64,000 nucleotides of DNA from the NCBI RefSeq assembly GCF_014647675.1, contig NZ_BMPQ01000018.1, positions 107,725 through 171,724 of the forward strand, given 5' to 3'. This document shows positions 49,899 to 58,064 of the stretch, piece after piece (the first letter of the stretch is position 1; each line of letters begins with the position of its first letter). The translations under genes and the position numbers were made by a program. Origin of the DNA: Streptomyces flaveus. Lineage in GTDB: Bacteria > Actinomycetota > Actinomycetes > Streptomycetales > Streptomycetaceae. The notes under the pieces are model-generated. The model did not search any database and was not told the origin of the DNA. It worked only from the letters and a program-made list of their open reading frames with translations.

Positions 49899-50675
49899 TC
49901 AGCCGAAGCGGCCGGAGATGTAGTCCTCGGTCGCCTGGACGGACGGGTTGGAGAAGATCCGTTCCGTCTCGTCGATCTCGATGAGCTTGCCGGGCTGGCC
50001 GACCGCCGAGAGGTTGAAGAAGGCGGTGCGGTCCGAGACACGAGCCGCCTGCTGCATGTTGTGCGTCACTATGACGATCGTGAAGCGCTCCTTCAGCTCC
50101 CCGATCAGGTCCTCGATCGCGAGCGTCGAGATCGGGTCGAGGGCGGAGCAGGGTTCGTCCATCAGCAGCACCTGCGGCTCGACCGCGATCGCCCGCGCGA
50201 TGCACAGGCGCTGCTGCTGACCACCCGACAGCCCCGAACCGGGCTTGTTCAGGCGGTCCTTGACCTCGTTCCAGAGGTTCGCGCCCTTGAGGGACTTCTC
50301 GACGACGTCCGCCAGCTCGGCCTTCTTGTACGAGCCGTTGAGCCGAAGCCCCGCCGCGACGTTGTCGAAGATCGACATCGTGGGGAAGGGGTTGGGCCGC
50401 TGGAAGACCATGCCGATGGTGCTGCGTACGGCGACGGGGTCGACCCCGGACCCGTACAGGTCCTCGTCGTCGAGCAGCACCTTGCCCTCGACGCGGCCAC
50501 CGGGGGTGACCTCGTGCATACGGTTCAGGGTGCGCAGGAACGTCGACTTGCCGCAGCCGGACGGGCCGATGAAGGCCGTCACGGAGCGGGGCTCGACGGT
50601 CATGGAGATGTCGTCGATCGCCTTGTGGGCGCTGTAGTAGGCGGTCAGACCGCTTACGTCGATTCGCTTGGCCAT
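49899..50675 (-). CDS. pstB: Phosphate ABC transporter ATPase PstB
   Basis: 258 residues: Walker A GPSGCGKST, signature LSGGQQQR, Walker B VLLMDEPCSALDP and the THNMQQA His loop. High-affinity phosphate uptake with PstA, PstC and PstS. The start is MAKRIDVSG (ATG 50675), 50 bp from pstA. Confidence 0.97.
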   Translation of the reverse strand: MAKRIDVSGLTAYYSAHKAIDDISMTVEPRSVTAFIGPSGCGKSTFLRTLNRMHEVTPGGRVEGKVLLDDEDLYGSGVDPVAVRSTIGMVFQRPNPFPTMSIFDNVAAGLRLNGSYKKAELADVVEKSLKGANLWNEVKDRLNKPGSGLSGGQQQRLCIARAIAVEPQVLLMDEPCSALDPISTLAIEDLIGELKERFTIVIVTHNMQQAARVSDRTAFFNLSAVGQPGKLIEIDETERIFSNPSVQATEDYISGRFG

Positions 50676-50725
50676 GGGGATCACTGCTTCTTTCGGGAGT
50701 TCAGTCCGGTCGCTGTATGGCCGCG

Positions 50726-51784
50726 TCAGCGACCAGCCGCCTTCGGGGCCTTCCAGCGGGCGATGCCGCGGGCCGCGAGGTTGAGGATCATCACGATGGC
50801 GATCAGCACGAGCGAGGCCGCCCAGGCACGGTCGTACCCCGCGCTCGAGCCTGCCCCGTACTGCTGGTAGATGTAGAGCGGCAGCGCCTGCTGCGGGCCC
50901 TCGAACGGGTTCGAGTTGATGAAGTTGCCGCCGAACACCAGCAGCAGGATGGGTGCGGTCTCACCGGCGATACGGGCTACCGCCAGCATGATGCCGGTGG
51001 TGATGCCGCCGAGAGAGGTCGGCACGACCACCTTGAGGATGGTGCGCCACTTGGGGACGCCCAGCGCGAGGGAGGCCTCGCGCAGCTCGTTCGGCACGAG
51101 CTTGAGCATCTCCTCGGTGGAGCGGACCACGACCGGCATCATCAGGATGGCCAGCGCGAGCGATCCGGCGAAGCCGAAGTAGCTCATGTCGAGCATCAGC
51201 ATGAGGCTGAGGATGAACAGACCCGCGACGATCGACGGGATACCCGTCATGACGTCGACGAAGAAGGTGACGGACTTGGCGAGCTTGCCTCGCCCGTACT
51301 CCACCAGGTAGATCGCGGTGAGCACACCGATCGGCGCACCGATCAGGGTGGCGAGGCCGACCTGCTGTGCGGTGCCGAGGATGGCGTGGTAGATACCGCC
51401 GCCCACCTCGTCGTCCGCGACCACACCCATCGAGTGGGTCAGGAAGTAGCCGTCGAGGACCTTCACACCGCGCGAGACGGTCGTCCAGACCAGGGAGACC
51501 AGCGGGACGACGGCGAGCAGGAAGGCCACCCAGACCACGGAGGTCGCGACGCGGTCCTTGGCCTGCCGCGGGCCCTCGACCTTCGCGGAGATGACGTACG
51601 TACCGAGGACGAAGAGGATCGAGGCGATCAGGCCCCACTGGACCTTGCTGTGCAGGCCGGCCGCCAGGCCGATGCCGACGGCGAGGGCGAGGGAGCCCGC
51701 TGCGGTCGCCCAGGCGAACCACTTGGGGAGGCTGGCGCCGCGCAGGGTGCTGGGGCGCTTGTCGGTGACGACTGCGTGGCTCAT
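50726..51784 (-). CDS. pstA: Phosphate ABC transporter permease PstA
   Basis: 352 residues, six or more hydrophobic helices and the EAA-type loop (NELREASLALGVPKWRTI). Overlaps pstC by 4 nt (ATGA). Forms the channel with PstC. A cytoplasmic N-terminus of about 20 residues and two extra N-terminal helices precede the common core. Confidence 0.96.
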   Translation of the reverse strand: MSHAVVTDKRPSTLRGASLPKWFAWATAAGSLALAVGIGLAAGLHSKVQWGLIASILFVLGTYVISAKVEGPRQAKDRVATSVVWVAFLLAVVPLVSLVWTTVSRGVKVLDGYFLTHSMGVVADDEVGGGIYHAILGTAQQVGLATLIGAPIGVLTAIYLVEYGRGKLAKSVTFFVDVMTGIPSIVAGLFILSLMLMLDMSYFGFAGSLALAILMMPVVVRSTEEMLKLVPNELREASLALGVPKWRTILKVVVPTSLGGITTGIMLAVARIAGETAPILLLVFGGNFINSNPFEGPQQALPLYIYQQYGAGSSAGYDRAWAASLVLIAIVMILNLAARGIARWKAPKAAGR

Positions 51785-52782
51785 GCGTTGGCCCCCGAGT
51801 ACTCCTTGCGGCGGGCGATGATCGCGCGGGCCGCACCGTTGACCAGCAGGGTGATGACGAACAGGACCAGACCGGAGGCGATGAGCGCGTCCCGGCCGAA
51901 GTCCGTCGCCTCGCTGAACTTGCTGGCGATGTTCTGGGCGAAGGTGCCGCCGCCCGGGTCGAGCAGGCTGGTGTGGATCAGGAAGTCCGGCGACAGCACG
52001 GTGGCCACGGCCATCGTCTCGCCGAGCGCGCGGCCGAGGCCGAGCATCGAGGCGGAGATCACGCCGGAGCGACCGAAGGGCAGGACGGCCATGCGGATGA
52101 CCTCCCAGCGGGTGGCACCGAGGGCGAGAGCCGCCTCCTCGATCATCTTCGGGGCCTGGCGGAAGACCTCACGGCTCACGTTCGTGACGATCGGCAGGAT
52201 CATGATCGCGAGCAGGATGCCGACGGTGAGCATCGAGCGCGGGGCGCCGCCCTGCCACTCGAAGATGCCGGTCCAGCCGAGGTATGCGTCCAGCCAGCTG
52301 TAGAGGCCGTTCAGATGCGGTACGAGGACGAGGGCGCCCCACAGGCCGTACACGATGGACGGCACCGCGGCGAGCAGGTCGATCACGTACGCGATGGGAC
52401 CGCTGAGGCGGCGCGGGGCGTAGTGCGTGAGGAACAGCGCGATGGCCACCGCGATCGGAACCGCGATGACCATGGCGATGACCGAGGAGACCACCGTGCC
52501 GAAGGCCAGGACTGCGATGCCGAAGACCGGCGGGTCGGCGGAGGTGTTCCAGTCGAAGGTGGTGAGGAAGTTGCCCTCGTCCTTGCTGATCGCGAGTGTG
52601 GCGCGGTAGGTGAGGAAGACCGCGATGGCGGCCATGATCACCAGCAGCAGGATGCCGGAACCGCGGGTGAGACCGAGGAAGATCCGGTCTCCGGGCCGGG
52701 TGGCGCCGCGGGCCGCTCGCTTCTGTTCGGTCGCGGATGGCTTGGCGGGGGGAGGCACTGTGTCTTGTGTTGGTATACCCAT
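51781..52782 (-). CDS. pstC: Phosphate ABC transporter permease PstC
   Basis: 333 residues with six helices and the EAA loop EEAALALGATRWEVIRM. ATG 52782 has CGGAGA 5 nt upstream. It follows pstS after a hairpin that may lower downstream expression relative to pstS. Confidence 0.96.
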   Translation of the reverse strand: MGIPTQDTVPPPAKPSATEQKRAARGATRPGDRIFLGLTRGSGILLLVIMAAIAVFLTYRATLAISKDEGNFLTTFDWNTSADPPVFGIAVLAFGTVVSSVIAMVIAVPIAVAIALFLTHYAPRRLSGPIAYVIDLLAAVPSIVYGLWGALVLVPHLNGLYSWLDAYLGWTGIFEWQGGAPRSMLTVGILLAIMILPIVTNVSREVFRQAPKMIEEAALALGATRWEVIRMAVLPFGRSGVISASMLGLGRALGETMAVATVLSPDFLIHTSLLDPGGGTFAQNIASKFSEATDFGRDALIASGLVLFVITLLVNGAARAIIARRKEYSGANA

Positions 52783-52845
52783 CGGGTTCTCCGGTCTGCG
52801 GAGCCGCCCATGCTGAGCGGCTCCTGGCGGCGGTGCACCGGACGA

Positions 52846-52880
52846 TGCGGCCCGGCCCGGTCGAACGGGACCGGGCCGCA
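52846..52880 (-). promoter_or_regulatory. Hairpin between pstS and pstC
   Basis: TGCGGCCCGG and CCGGGCCGCA arms with a 15-nt loop just after the pstS stop. It may be an attenuating terminator or a stabilising stem for a pstS-only transcript. Confidence 0.55.
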
Positions 52881-52886
52881 CTCAGG

Positions 52887-54017
52887 TCAGCTCAGACCCT
52901 CGACGGTCGTACGGACCTTGGCGATGATCTCCTGGGGCATCGGCGCGTAGTCGTTCTCGGCGAGGATCTTCTGGCCGTCCTCGCTCGCCATGTAGCGCAG
53001 GAGCGCCTTGGTGGCGGGCAGGGTGTCGGCCTTGTTGCCCTTGTCGCAGACGATCTCGTACGTGACCAGGACGATCGGGTAGGCACCCTCGGCCTTGGTC
53101 GCGTAGTCCAGCTCCAGCGCCAGGTCACTGCCGGTGCCGACCTGCTTGGCGGCGGCGATGGCCTTGCTGGCGTTGTCGACGGTGGCCTCGACCGGCGTGC
53201 CCGCGCCCGTGTCGAGGTCGACCGTGTTCATGCCCTCCTTGGCGTACGACAGCTCCATGTAGCCGATGGCGCCCTCGGTCTGCTTCACCTGCGCGGCGAG
53301 ACCGGAGGACTGCGGAGCGGACTGGCCGCCCTTGGCCTCCCAGGCCTTGCCACCCTCGTACTTGCCCCAGACGTCGGGGGCGGCTTCCTTGAGGTACTTG
53401 GTGAAGTTGTCCGTGGTGCCGGACTCGTCCGAGCGGTGGAAGGCCTGGATCTTGGTGGAGGGCAGCTTGGCGTCGGGGTTCAGCTTCGCGATCGCCGGGT
53501 CGTTCCACGTGGTGATCTGGCTGTCGAAGATCTTGGCCAGGGTGTCCGCGTTCAGGACCAGGTTGTCGACGCCGGAGAGCTTGTAACCGACGGCGATCGG
53601 GCCGCCGACCATCGGGAGGTTGATGCCCTGGCCGCCCTCGCACTGCTTCTTGGAGGCGGTGACCTCTTCGGGCTTCAGCGCGGAGTCGGAACCCGCGAAG
53701 GCGACCTGCCCCTGGGTGAACGCCGTGACACCGGCGCCCGAGCCGCCGGCCTTGTAGTTGATCTGCACCTTGCAGGCGACCGAGAACTGCTTGATCCAGG
53801 CGTCCATCGCGTTCTTCTGCGCGGACGAACCGTCGGCGAGCAGCTGCCCCTGGGCGTCGTCACACTTGATGTTGCCGGCCTGGGCGCTGGCGCCGTCGCC
53901 GGTTCCGGGGTCGGCGCCGGTGTCGTCGGAGCCGCACGCCGTCAGGGCCAGGGCGCTGGAGACGGCGACAGCACCGAGGGAAAGGGCGCGAAGCCGGTTC
54001 TTGCGCTGAAGCTTCAC
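52887..54017 (-). CDS. pstS: Phosphate-binding lipoprotein PstS
   Basis: 376 residues; lipobox LTAC (Cys28) after a hydrophobic signal, and the PstS-type GSDSALKPEEV, RSDESGTTDNF phosphate-loop segments. GTG start with GGAAGG upstream. Captures extracellular phosphate for PstCA. Controlled by the PHO-box promoter at 54211-54265. Confidence 0.97.
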   Translation of the reverse strand: MKLQRKNRLRALSLGAVAVSSALALTACGSDDTGADPGTGDGASAQAGNIKCDDAQGQLLADGSSAQKNAMDAWIKQFSVACKVQINYKAGGSGAGVTAFTQGQVAFAGSDSALKPEEVTASKKQCEGGQGINLPMVGGPIAVGYKLSGVDNLVLNADTLAKIFDSQITTWNDPAIAKLNPDAKLPSTKIQAFHRSDESGTTDNFTKYLKEAAPDVWGKYEGGKAWEAKGGQSAPQSSGLAAQVKQTEGAIGYMELSYAKEGMNTVDLDTGAGTPVEATVDNASKAIAAAKQVGTGSDLALELDYATKAEGAYPIVLVTYEIVCDKGNKADTLPATKALLRYMASEDGQKILAENDYAPMPQEIIAKVRTTVEGLS

Positions 54018-54096
54018 TTTCGGGAGTTCCTTCCAGGAGCCGCCTCACAGGCGGCGTGCGAAGTCGTGGTGCAGCCCCTCGTCCGCAGGAGACTGC

Positions 54097-54126
54097 CGTC
54101 GTACTTGCCAACGTCGTACTTGCCAA
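54097..54126 (-). repeat. Perfect 15-bp tandem repeat in the pstS leader
   Basis: TTGGCAAGTACGACG twice in direct tandem on the minus strand. A TACGTAC...GTACGTA dyad with a 9-nt spacer (54127-54149) lies next to it. Confidence 0.8.
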
Positions 54127-54210
54127 TACGTACCGATATAGCGTACGTACCACCGAATTCGAGTGATACGTGAGCAAACCTCCGCTCGCAGCACGCACCG
54201 CGTAAGTCCG

Positions 54211-54265
54211 AAATTAGGCAGGAGAAGTGAAGCGGCCGATGGCCGTGAGTGAACGGAAGGTGAAC
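54211..54265 (-). promoter_or_regulatory. PhoP-type (PHO box) promoter of pstS
   Basis: On the minus strand, 11-bp units GTTCACCTTCC, GTTCACTCACG, a degenerate unit, and CTTCACTTCTC are in phase, followed 5 bp later by a -10 candidate TAATTT (54216-54211). This matches PhoP direct-repeat architecture over the -35 region. Confidence 0.8.
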
Positions 54266-54386
54266 CCCTGCCGTCAGTGCGGTGAGGTCACGGAATGCTC
54301 ACAGGGAGAGCACGTGAGGGTTTCCGCACCTCCCCGCCTCCAAGTCATTGCCGGAGATGGAACCCTCGCCTCCGGGGACCCGTCTC

Positions 54387-54400
54387 GTTCCACGTGAAAC
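54387..54400. promoter_or_regulatory. parS site (ParB binding)
   Basis: On the minus strand reads GTTTCACGTGGAAC, an exact match to the Streptomyces parS consensus. Located 15 bp upstream of the FAD oxidoreductase start. Confidence 0.88.
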
Positions 54401-54414
54401 CACGGGAGGCACGC

Positions 54415-55980
54415 ATGCGACGGCGCACGTTCGTAGGCGGAGGCACGGCGGCCCTCGCCGCCGCGGTCACCGCAGGGTGCAGCGGCAACGGGTCCGAGCC
54501 GCAGTCCACCGAGGGGGCCCGCACGTCAAGTACGCCGATCGGGACGCAGAGCGGGACGCAGACCGGGTCGGTCGCGGCCGACCTGGCGGGCCTCGCCAAG
54601 GATCTGGACGGCGGCCTGGTCCGCCCGGACGACGCCGACTGGGCAGCCGCCCGCCAGCTCTACAACACGCGCTTCGACTCGCTGAAGCCGACGGCCGTCG
54701 CCTACGTCGCCCATGCGCAGGACGTCCGTACGACACTGTCGTACGCCCGCACCCACAAGATCCCCGTCGCCATCCGCAACGGCGGCCACTCCTACGCCGG
54801 TTGGTCCTCGGGCAACGGCCGCCTCATCGTCGACGTATCGAAGATCGCCAAGGTCCGCACCTCGGGCAACGAGGCGGTCATCGGCGCGGGCGCCAAGCTG
54901 ATCGACGTCTACCGCGCGCTCGCCGCGAAGGGCGTCACGATCCCGGCCGGCTCGTGCCCGAGCGTCGGCGTCTCGGGCCTCACGCTCGGCGGCGGCCATG
55001 GTGTGGTCTCGCGCGCGTACGGCCTGACCTGCGACAGCCTCACCGGGGCCACGCTGATCACCGCCGACGGCAAGGAGCTGACCGCCGACGCCGGCGAGAA
55101 CAAGGACCTCTTCTGGGCGCTGCGCGGCGCGGGCAACGGCAACTTCGGCGTCGTCACCGAGCTGCGTTTCCGCACCCACCCGGCTCCCCAAGCAATAACC
55201 GCGAACCTGACCTGGCCCTGGTCCAGGGCCGCCGCCGTGCTCGCGGCCTGGCAGGAGTGGGGCCCGGACCAGCCCGACGAGATCTGGTCCTCGGCCCACC
55301 TCTCGAGCGCGGCCGGCACGGGCCCCACCATCTCGATCTCCGCCTTCTCCCTCGGCACGCACGGCGAGCTGCAGAACGCGGTGGACCGCCTGGCCGACCG
55401 GATCGGCGCCCAGCCCGGCAACACCTTCCTAAAACGGCGCTCGTACGAGGAGTCGATGGAGGTGTACGCGGGCTGCTCCTCCTTCACTTCCGACGCCCAG
55501 TGCCATCTGCCCGGCACGACCCCCGGCCGCTCCCCCGAGGGCGCGCTGAGCCGCGAGACGTACGCGGGCCGCTCGGACTTCTTCGACCGCGCGATCTCGA
55601 CAACGGGGATCCAGACGCTGCTGAACCAGATGGAGTCGGTACGGGGCGGTGCGGCCACCATTCAGCTGACGGCGCTCGGCGGCGAGATCAACCGCGTGAC
55701 CCCCACGGCAACGGCCTTCGTGCACCGCCGCTCCCGCGTGCTGGCCCAGTACATCGCGTCCTGGCGCGCGGGGACCTCCGGTTCGGCGGCCCAGTTGTGG
55801 CTCGCCGACGCCCACGCCTCGATGAGGCGCCACGCTTCGGGGGCGGCGTACCAGAACTACACGGACGCGACGCTCAAGGACTGGCGTACGGCGTACTACG
55901 GGCCGGCGGCGAACCGGCTGACGAAGCTGAAGAAGCGGTACGACCCGGACGGGTTCTTCGCGTACCCGCAGGCGCTGTAG
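54415..55980 (+). CDS. FAD-dependent oxidoreductase (BBE-like), exported
   Basis: 521 residues. Twin-arginine signal (MRRRTFVGGG) with lipobox TAGC (Cys22). The FAD_binding_4 domain has the covalent His motif RNGGHSYAG (His125) and the cysteinyl attachment motif AGSCPSVG (Cys181), so a bicovalent FAD is likely, as in berberine bridge-type oxidases. The C-terminal BBE segment NYTDATLKDW... ends YDPDGFFAYPQAL. Substrate unknown, perhaps sugars. ATG 54415 is chosen at the start of the Tat signal. Confidence 0.9.
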   Translation: MRRRTFVGGGTAALAAAVTAGCSGNGSEPQSTEGARTSSTPIGTQSGTQTGSVAADLAGLAKDLDGGLVRPDDADWAAARQLYNTRFDSLKPTAVAYVAHAQDVRTTLSYARTHKIPVAIRNGGHSYAGWSSGNGRLIVDVSKIAKVRTSGNEAVIGAGAKLIDVYRALAAKGVTIPAGSCPSVGVSGLTLGGGHGVVSRAYGLTCDSLTGATLITADGKELTADAGENKDLFWALRGAGNGNFGVVTELRFRTHPAPQAITANLTWPWSRAAAVLAAWQEWGPDQPDEIWSSAHLSSAAGTGPTISISAFSLGTHGELQNAVDRLADRIGAQPGNTFLKRRSYEESMEVYAGCSSFTSDAQCHLPGTTPGRSPEGALSRETYAGRSDFFDRAISTTGIQTLLNQMESVRGGAATIQLTALGGEINRVTPTATAFVHRRSRVLAQYIASWRAGTSGSAAQLWLADAHASMRRHASGAAYQNYTDATLKDWRTAYYGPAANRLTKLKKRYDPDGFFAYPQAL

Positions 55981-56005
55981 ACGGGTGGCGGGCCTCTGCA
56001 TCGCC

Positions 56006-56731
56006 CTACGCCGCGAGGTCCCGCTCCTCCGCATCGGCCTCAGCACCGGCCCGGGCCCCGGATATCACCTGTTCCTCGCCCTCATCGTCGTCCTCATCAG
56101 GGGAGTTCCCGCGAGCCCGAATCATCCACCCCACCCGGGCCGACCGCTCCACAGTCCGGGTCACCGGCGTCAACAGCGCCATGGCGAGCGGCGAGAGCAG
56201 CAGCACGACGGCCGTCCCCAGGGCGAACCCGCCGATGACGTCGGTCGGGTAGTGCACGCCCATATAGACCCGGAGGAAGCCCTCGACCAACGCGAGCCCG
56301 AGCCCCAGGAGCCCGAACTTCCGGTTCGCGATGAACAATCCGACAGCCATCGCCATGGTGAGTGTCGCGTGATCGCTCACGAACGAGTAGTCGGTCTTGC
56401 CGCCGATGAGGACCTCGAGTCCCTCGTGCTCACGGAAGGGCCGGGGCCGCTCCACAAAGCCCCGTATCGGCACGTTCACCAGCACCGCGATGCCCGCCGC
56501 CAGCGGCGCCCACATCAGCGCGGCCACGGAGGAGGCGGCGTCCTCGCCACCCCGACGCCGTACGGTCCACCAGCACCACAGCACCAGCAGCACCATGGCG
56601 AGCAGGATCCCCCACTCACCCACGAACTTCATGATCCCGTCGAACCAGCCGGGGGCGTCCTTGGCGAGTCCGTTGATGTCGTAGAGCAAGTCGACGTCGG
56701 GGTTCGACCCGGATTCGGCGAGTGCAGCCAT
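56006..56731 (-). CDS. PAP2-family membrane phosphatase
   Basis: 241 residues with about five helices. PAP2 motifs: R-G-F-V-E-R-P-R-P (KxxxxxxRP type), SFVSDHAT (PSGH type with Asp) and RVYMGVHYPTDV (SRxxxxxHxxxD type). Acts on lipid or undecaprenyl pyrophosphates at the membrane. A Glu/Asp-rich C-terminal tail is predicted cytoplasmic. The 275-bp upstream gap has no other gene. Confidence 0.85.
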   Translation of the reverse strand: MAALAESGSNPDVDLLYDINGLAKDAPGWFDGIMKFVGEWGILLAMVLLVLWCWWTVRRRGGEDAASSVAALMWAPLAAGIAVLVNVPIRGFVERPRPFREHEGLEVLIGGKTDYSFVSDHATLTMAMAVGLFIANRKFGLLGLGLALVEGFLRVYMGVHYPTDVIGGFALGTAVVLLLSPLAMALLTPVTRTVERSARVGWMIRARGNSPDEDDDEGEEQVISGARAGAEADAEERDLAA

Positions 56732-57006
56732 GGTGCAGCGGCCCCTTCGTCATGATCTTCATCGTGCATTCGGGCGCAGCTTTCCGCTGCGCCGCGCCAT
56801 CAACCCCCGTGGTCGGCTACGTCGTACTTCAGTCGTCCGTCACTCGTCCGCCAGTCGTACGTCCATGGAACGCATGGTCCCCATCTCTACGTTCCACAGT
56901 CCACCGAATGATCACGCAGACGTTATCGAAGAGAGACACATTCCCGCAGCTCAGAGGCTGACCAGAGGGCGACTGTAACAGGCAGTAACGGAAGGATCCG
57001 GCCAGA

Positions 57007-58008
57007 TCACACCGGAGTCGGCAACGCTTTCGCGCCGTCCTCGGTGACCCGGGTCGCCCCGAAGTAGTCGGGCGTATCGATCGGGTCGAACCGGATCACG
57101 GCCCCCGGCCGCGGCGCGTTGATCATGTATCCGCCGCCCACGTAAATGCCCACATGCCGGATGGCGCGGGAATTGGTGAGGTCGTCCGAGAAGAACACCA
57201 GATCGCCCGGCAGCAGTTCCTCCCGCTTCGGGTGCGGCCCGGCGTTGTACTGATCGTTCGCGACGCGCGGCAGCTCGATCCCCACACTCTCGTACGCGGC
57301 CTTCGTCAGCCCCGAGCAGTCGAAGCGTCCGCCCTGGTCAGCGGTACCGTTGCCGCCCCACAGATACAGCGTCCCGAGCTTCTTCTGCGCGTAGCCGATC
57401 GCCCCTGCCGCCTGCTGTGAGGGCTGCACGCGGCCAACCGGCGCGGCGAAGCTGTCCTGCAGCGTGGTGATCGTCTTGACGTAGTTCTGTGTCTCCTTGT
57501 ACGGCGGCACGCCCCCGTACTTGATGACGGCATACGCCCCCGCGTTGTAGGCGGCGAGCATGTTCTTCGTCGGGTCGCCGGGCGCGTCCTTCACGTACGA
57601 GGCGAGCTTGCAGTCGTACGAAGCGGCCGATGGAATCGCGTCATTCGGATCCCAGATGTCACGGTCCCCGTCCCCGTCGCCGTCGATGCCGTGGGTGGCC
57701 CAGGTGCCGGGGATGAACTGGGCGATGCCGCGCGCGTCGGCGTGGCTGGTGACGTCAGGATCCCAGCCGCTCTCCTGGTAGAGCTGAGCGGCGAGCAGCG
57801 CGGGGTTGATGGCGGGGCACAGGTTTCCCCACTTCTGAACCAATGCCTGGTACGCCCCCGGCACGGCCCCCTTGGCGAGCCCGACACTCCCCTTACCCAC
57901 ACCGTTGGCAAGGTTTCCAGCCACGATGTACACCCCGACGACGAGCAGCATCACGAGGCTCAGCCCGAGCCCGACCGCGATGCCACTGGCCACCCACACT
58001 TTTCGCAC
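57007..58008 (-). CDS. Bifunctional lytic transglycosylase/NlpC-P60 hydrolase
   Basis: 333 residues. Signal anchor 8-31, an SLT domain with catalytic Glu79 (QESGWDP) and an NlpC/P60 domain with Cys231 (FDCSG) and His285 (RHVGIYV). A Gly/Asp-rich loop (IDGDGDGDRDIWDP) looks like a Ca-binding segment. It cuts peptidoglycan glycan strands and stem peptides during growth. Confidence 0.92.
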   Translation of the reverse strand: MRKVWVASGIAVGLGLSLVMLLVVGVYIVAGNLANGVGKGSVGLAKGAVPGAYQALVQKWGNLCPAINPALLAAQLYQESGWDPDVTSHADARGIAQFIPGTWATHGIDGDGDGDRDIWDPNDAIPSAASYDCKLASYVKDAPGDPTKNMLAAYNAGAYAVIKYGGVPPYKETQNYVKTITTLQDSFAAPVGRVQPSQQAAGAIGYAQKKLGTLYLWGGNGTADQGGRFDCSGLTKAAYESVGIELPRVANDQYNAGPHPKREELLPGDLVFFSDDLTNSRAIRHVGIYVGGGYMINAPRPGAVIRFDPIDTPDYFGATRVTEDGAKALPTPV

Positions 58009-58064
58009 GGCTCAACCCTCCCCCATGTCGGAGCAGTTCAAGGACATTTCCAGCGAGTATGGCG

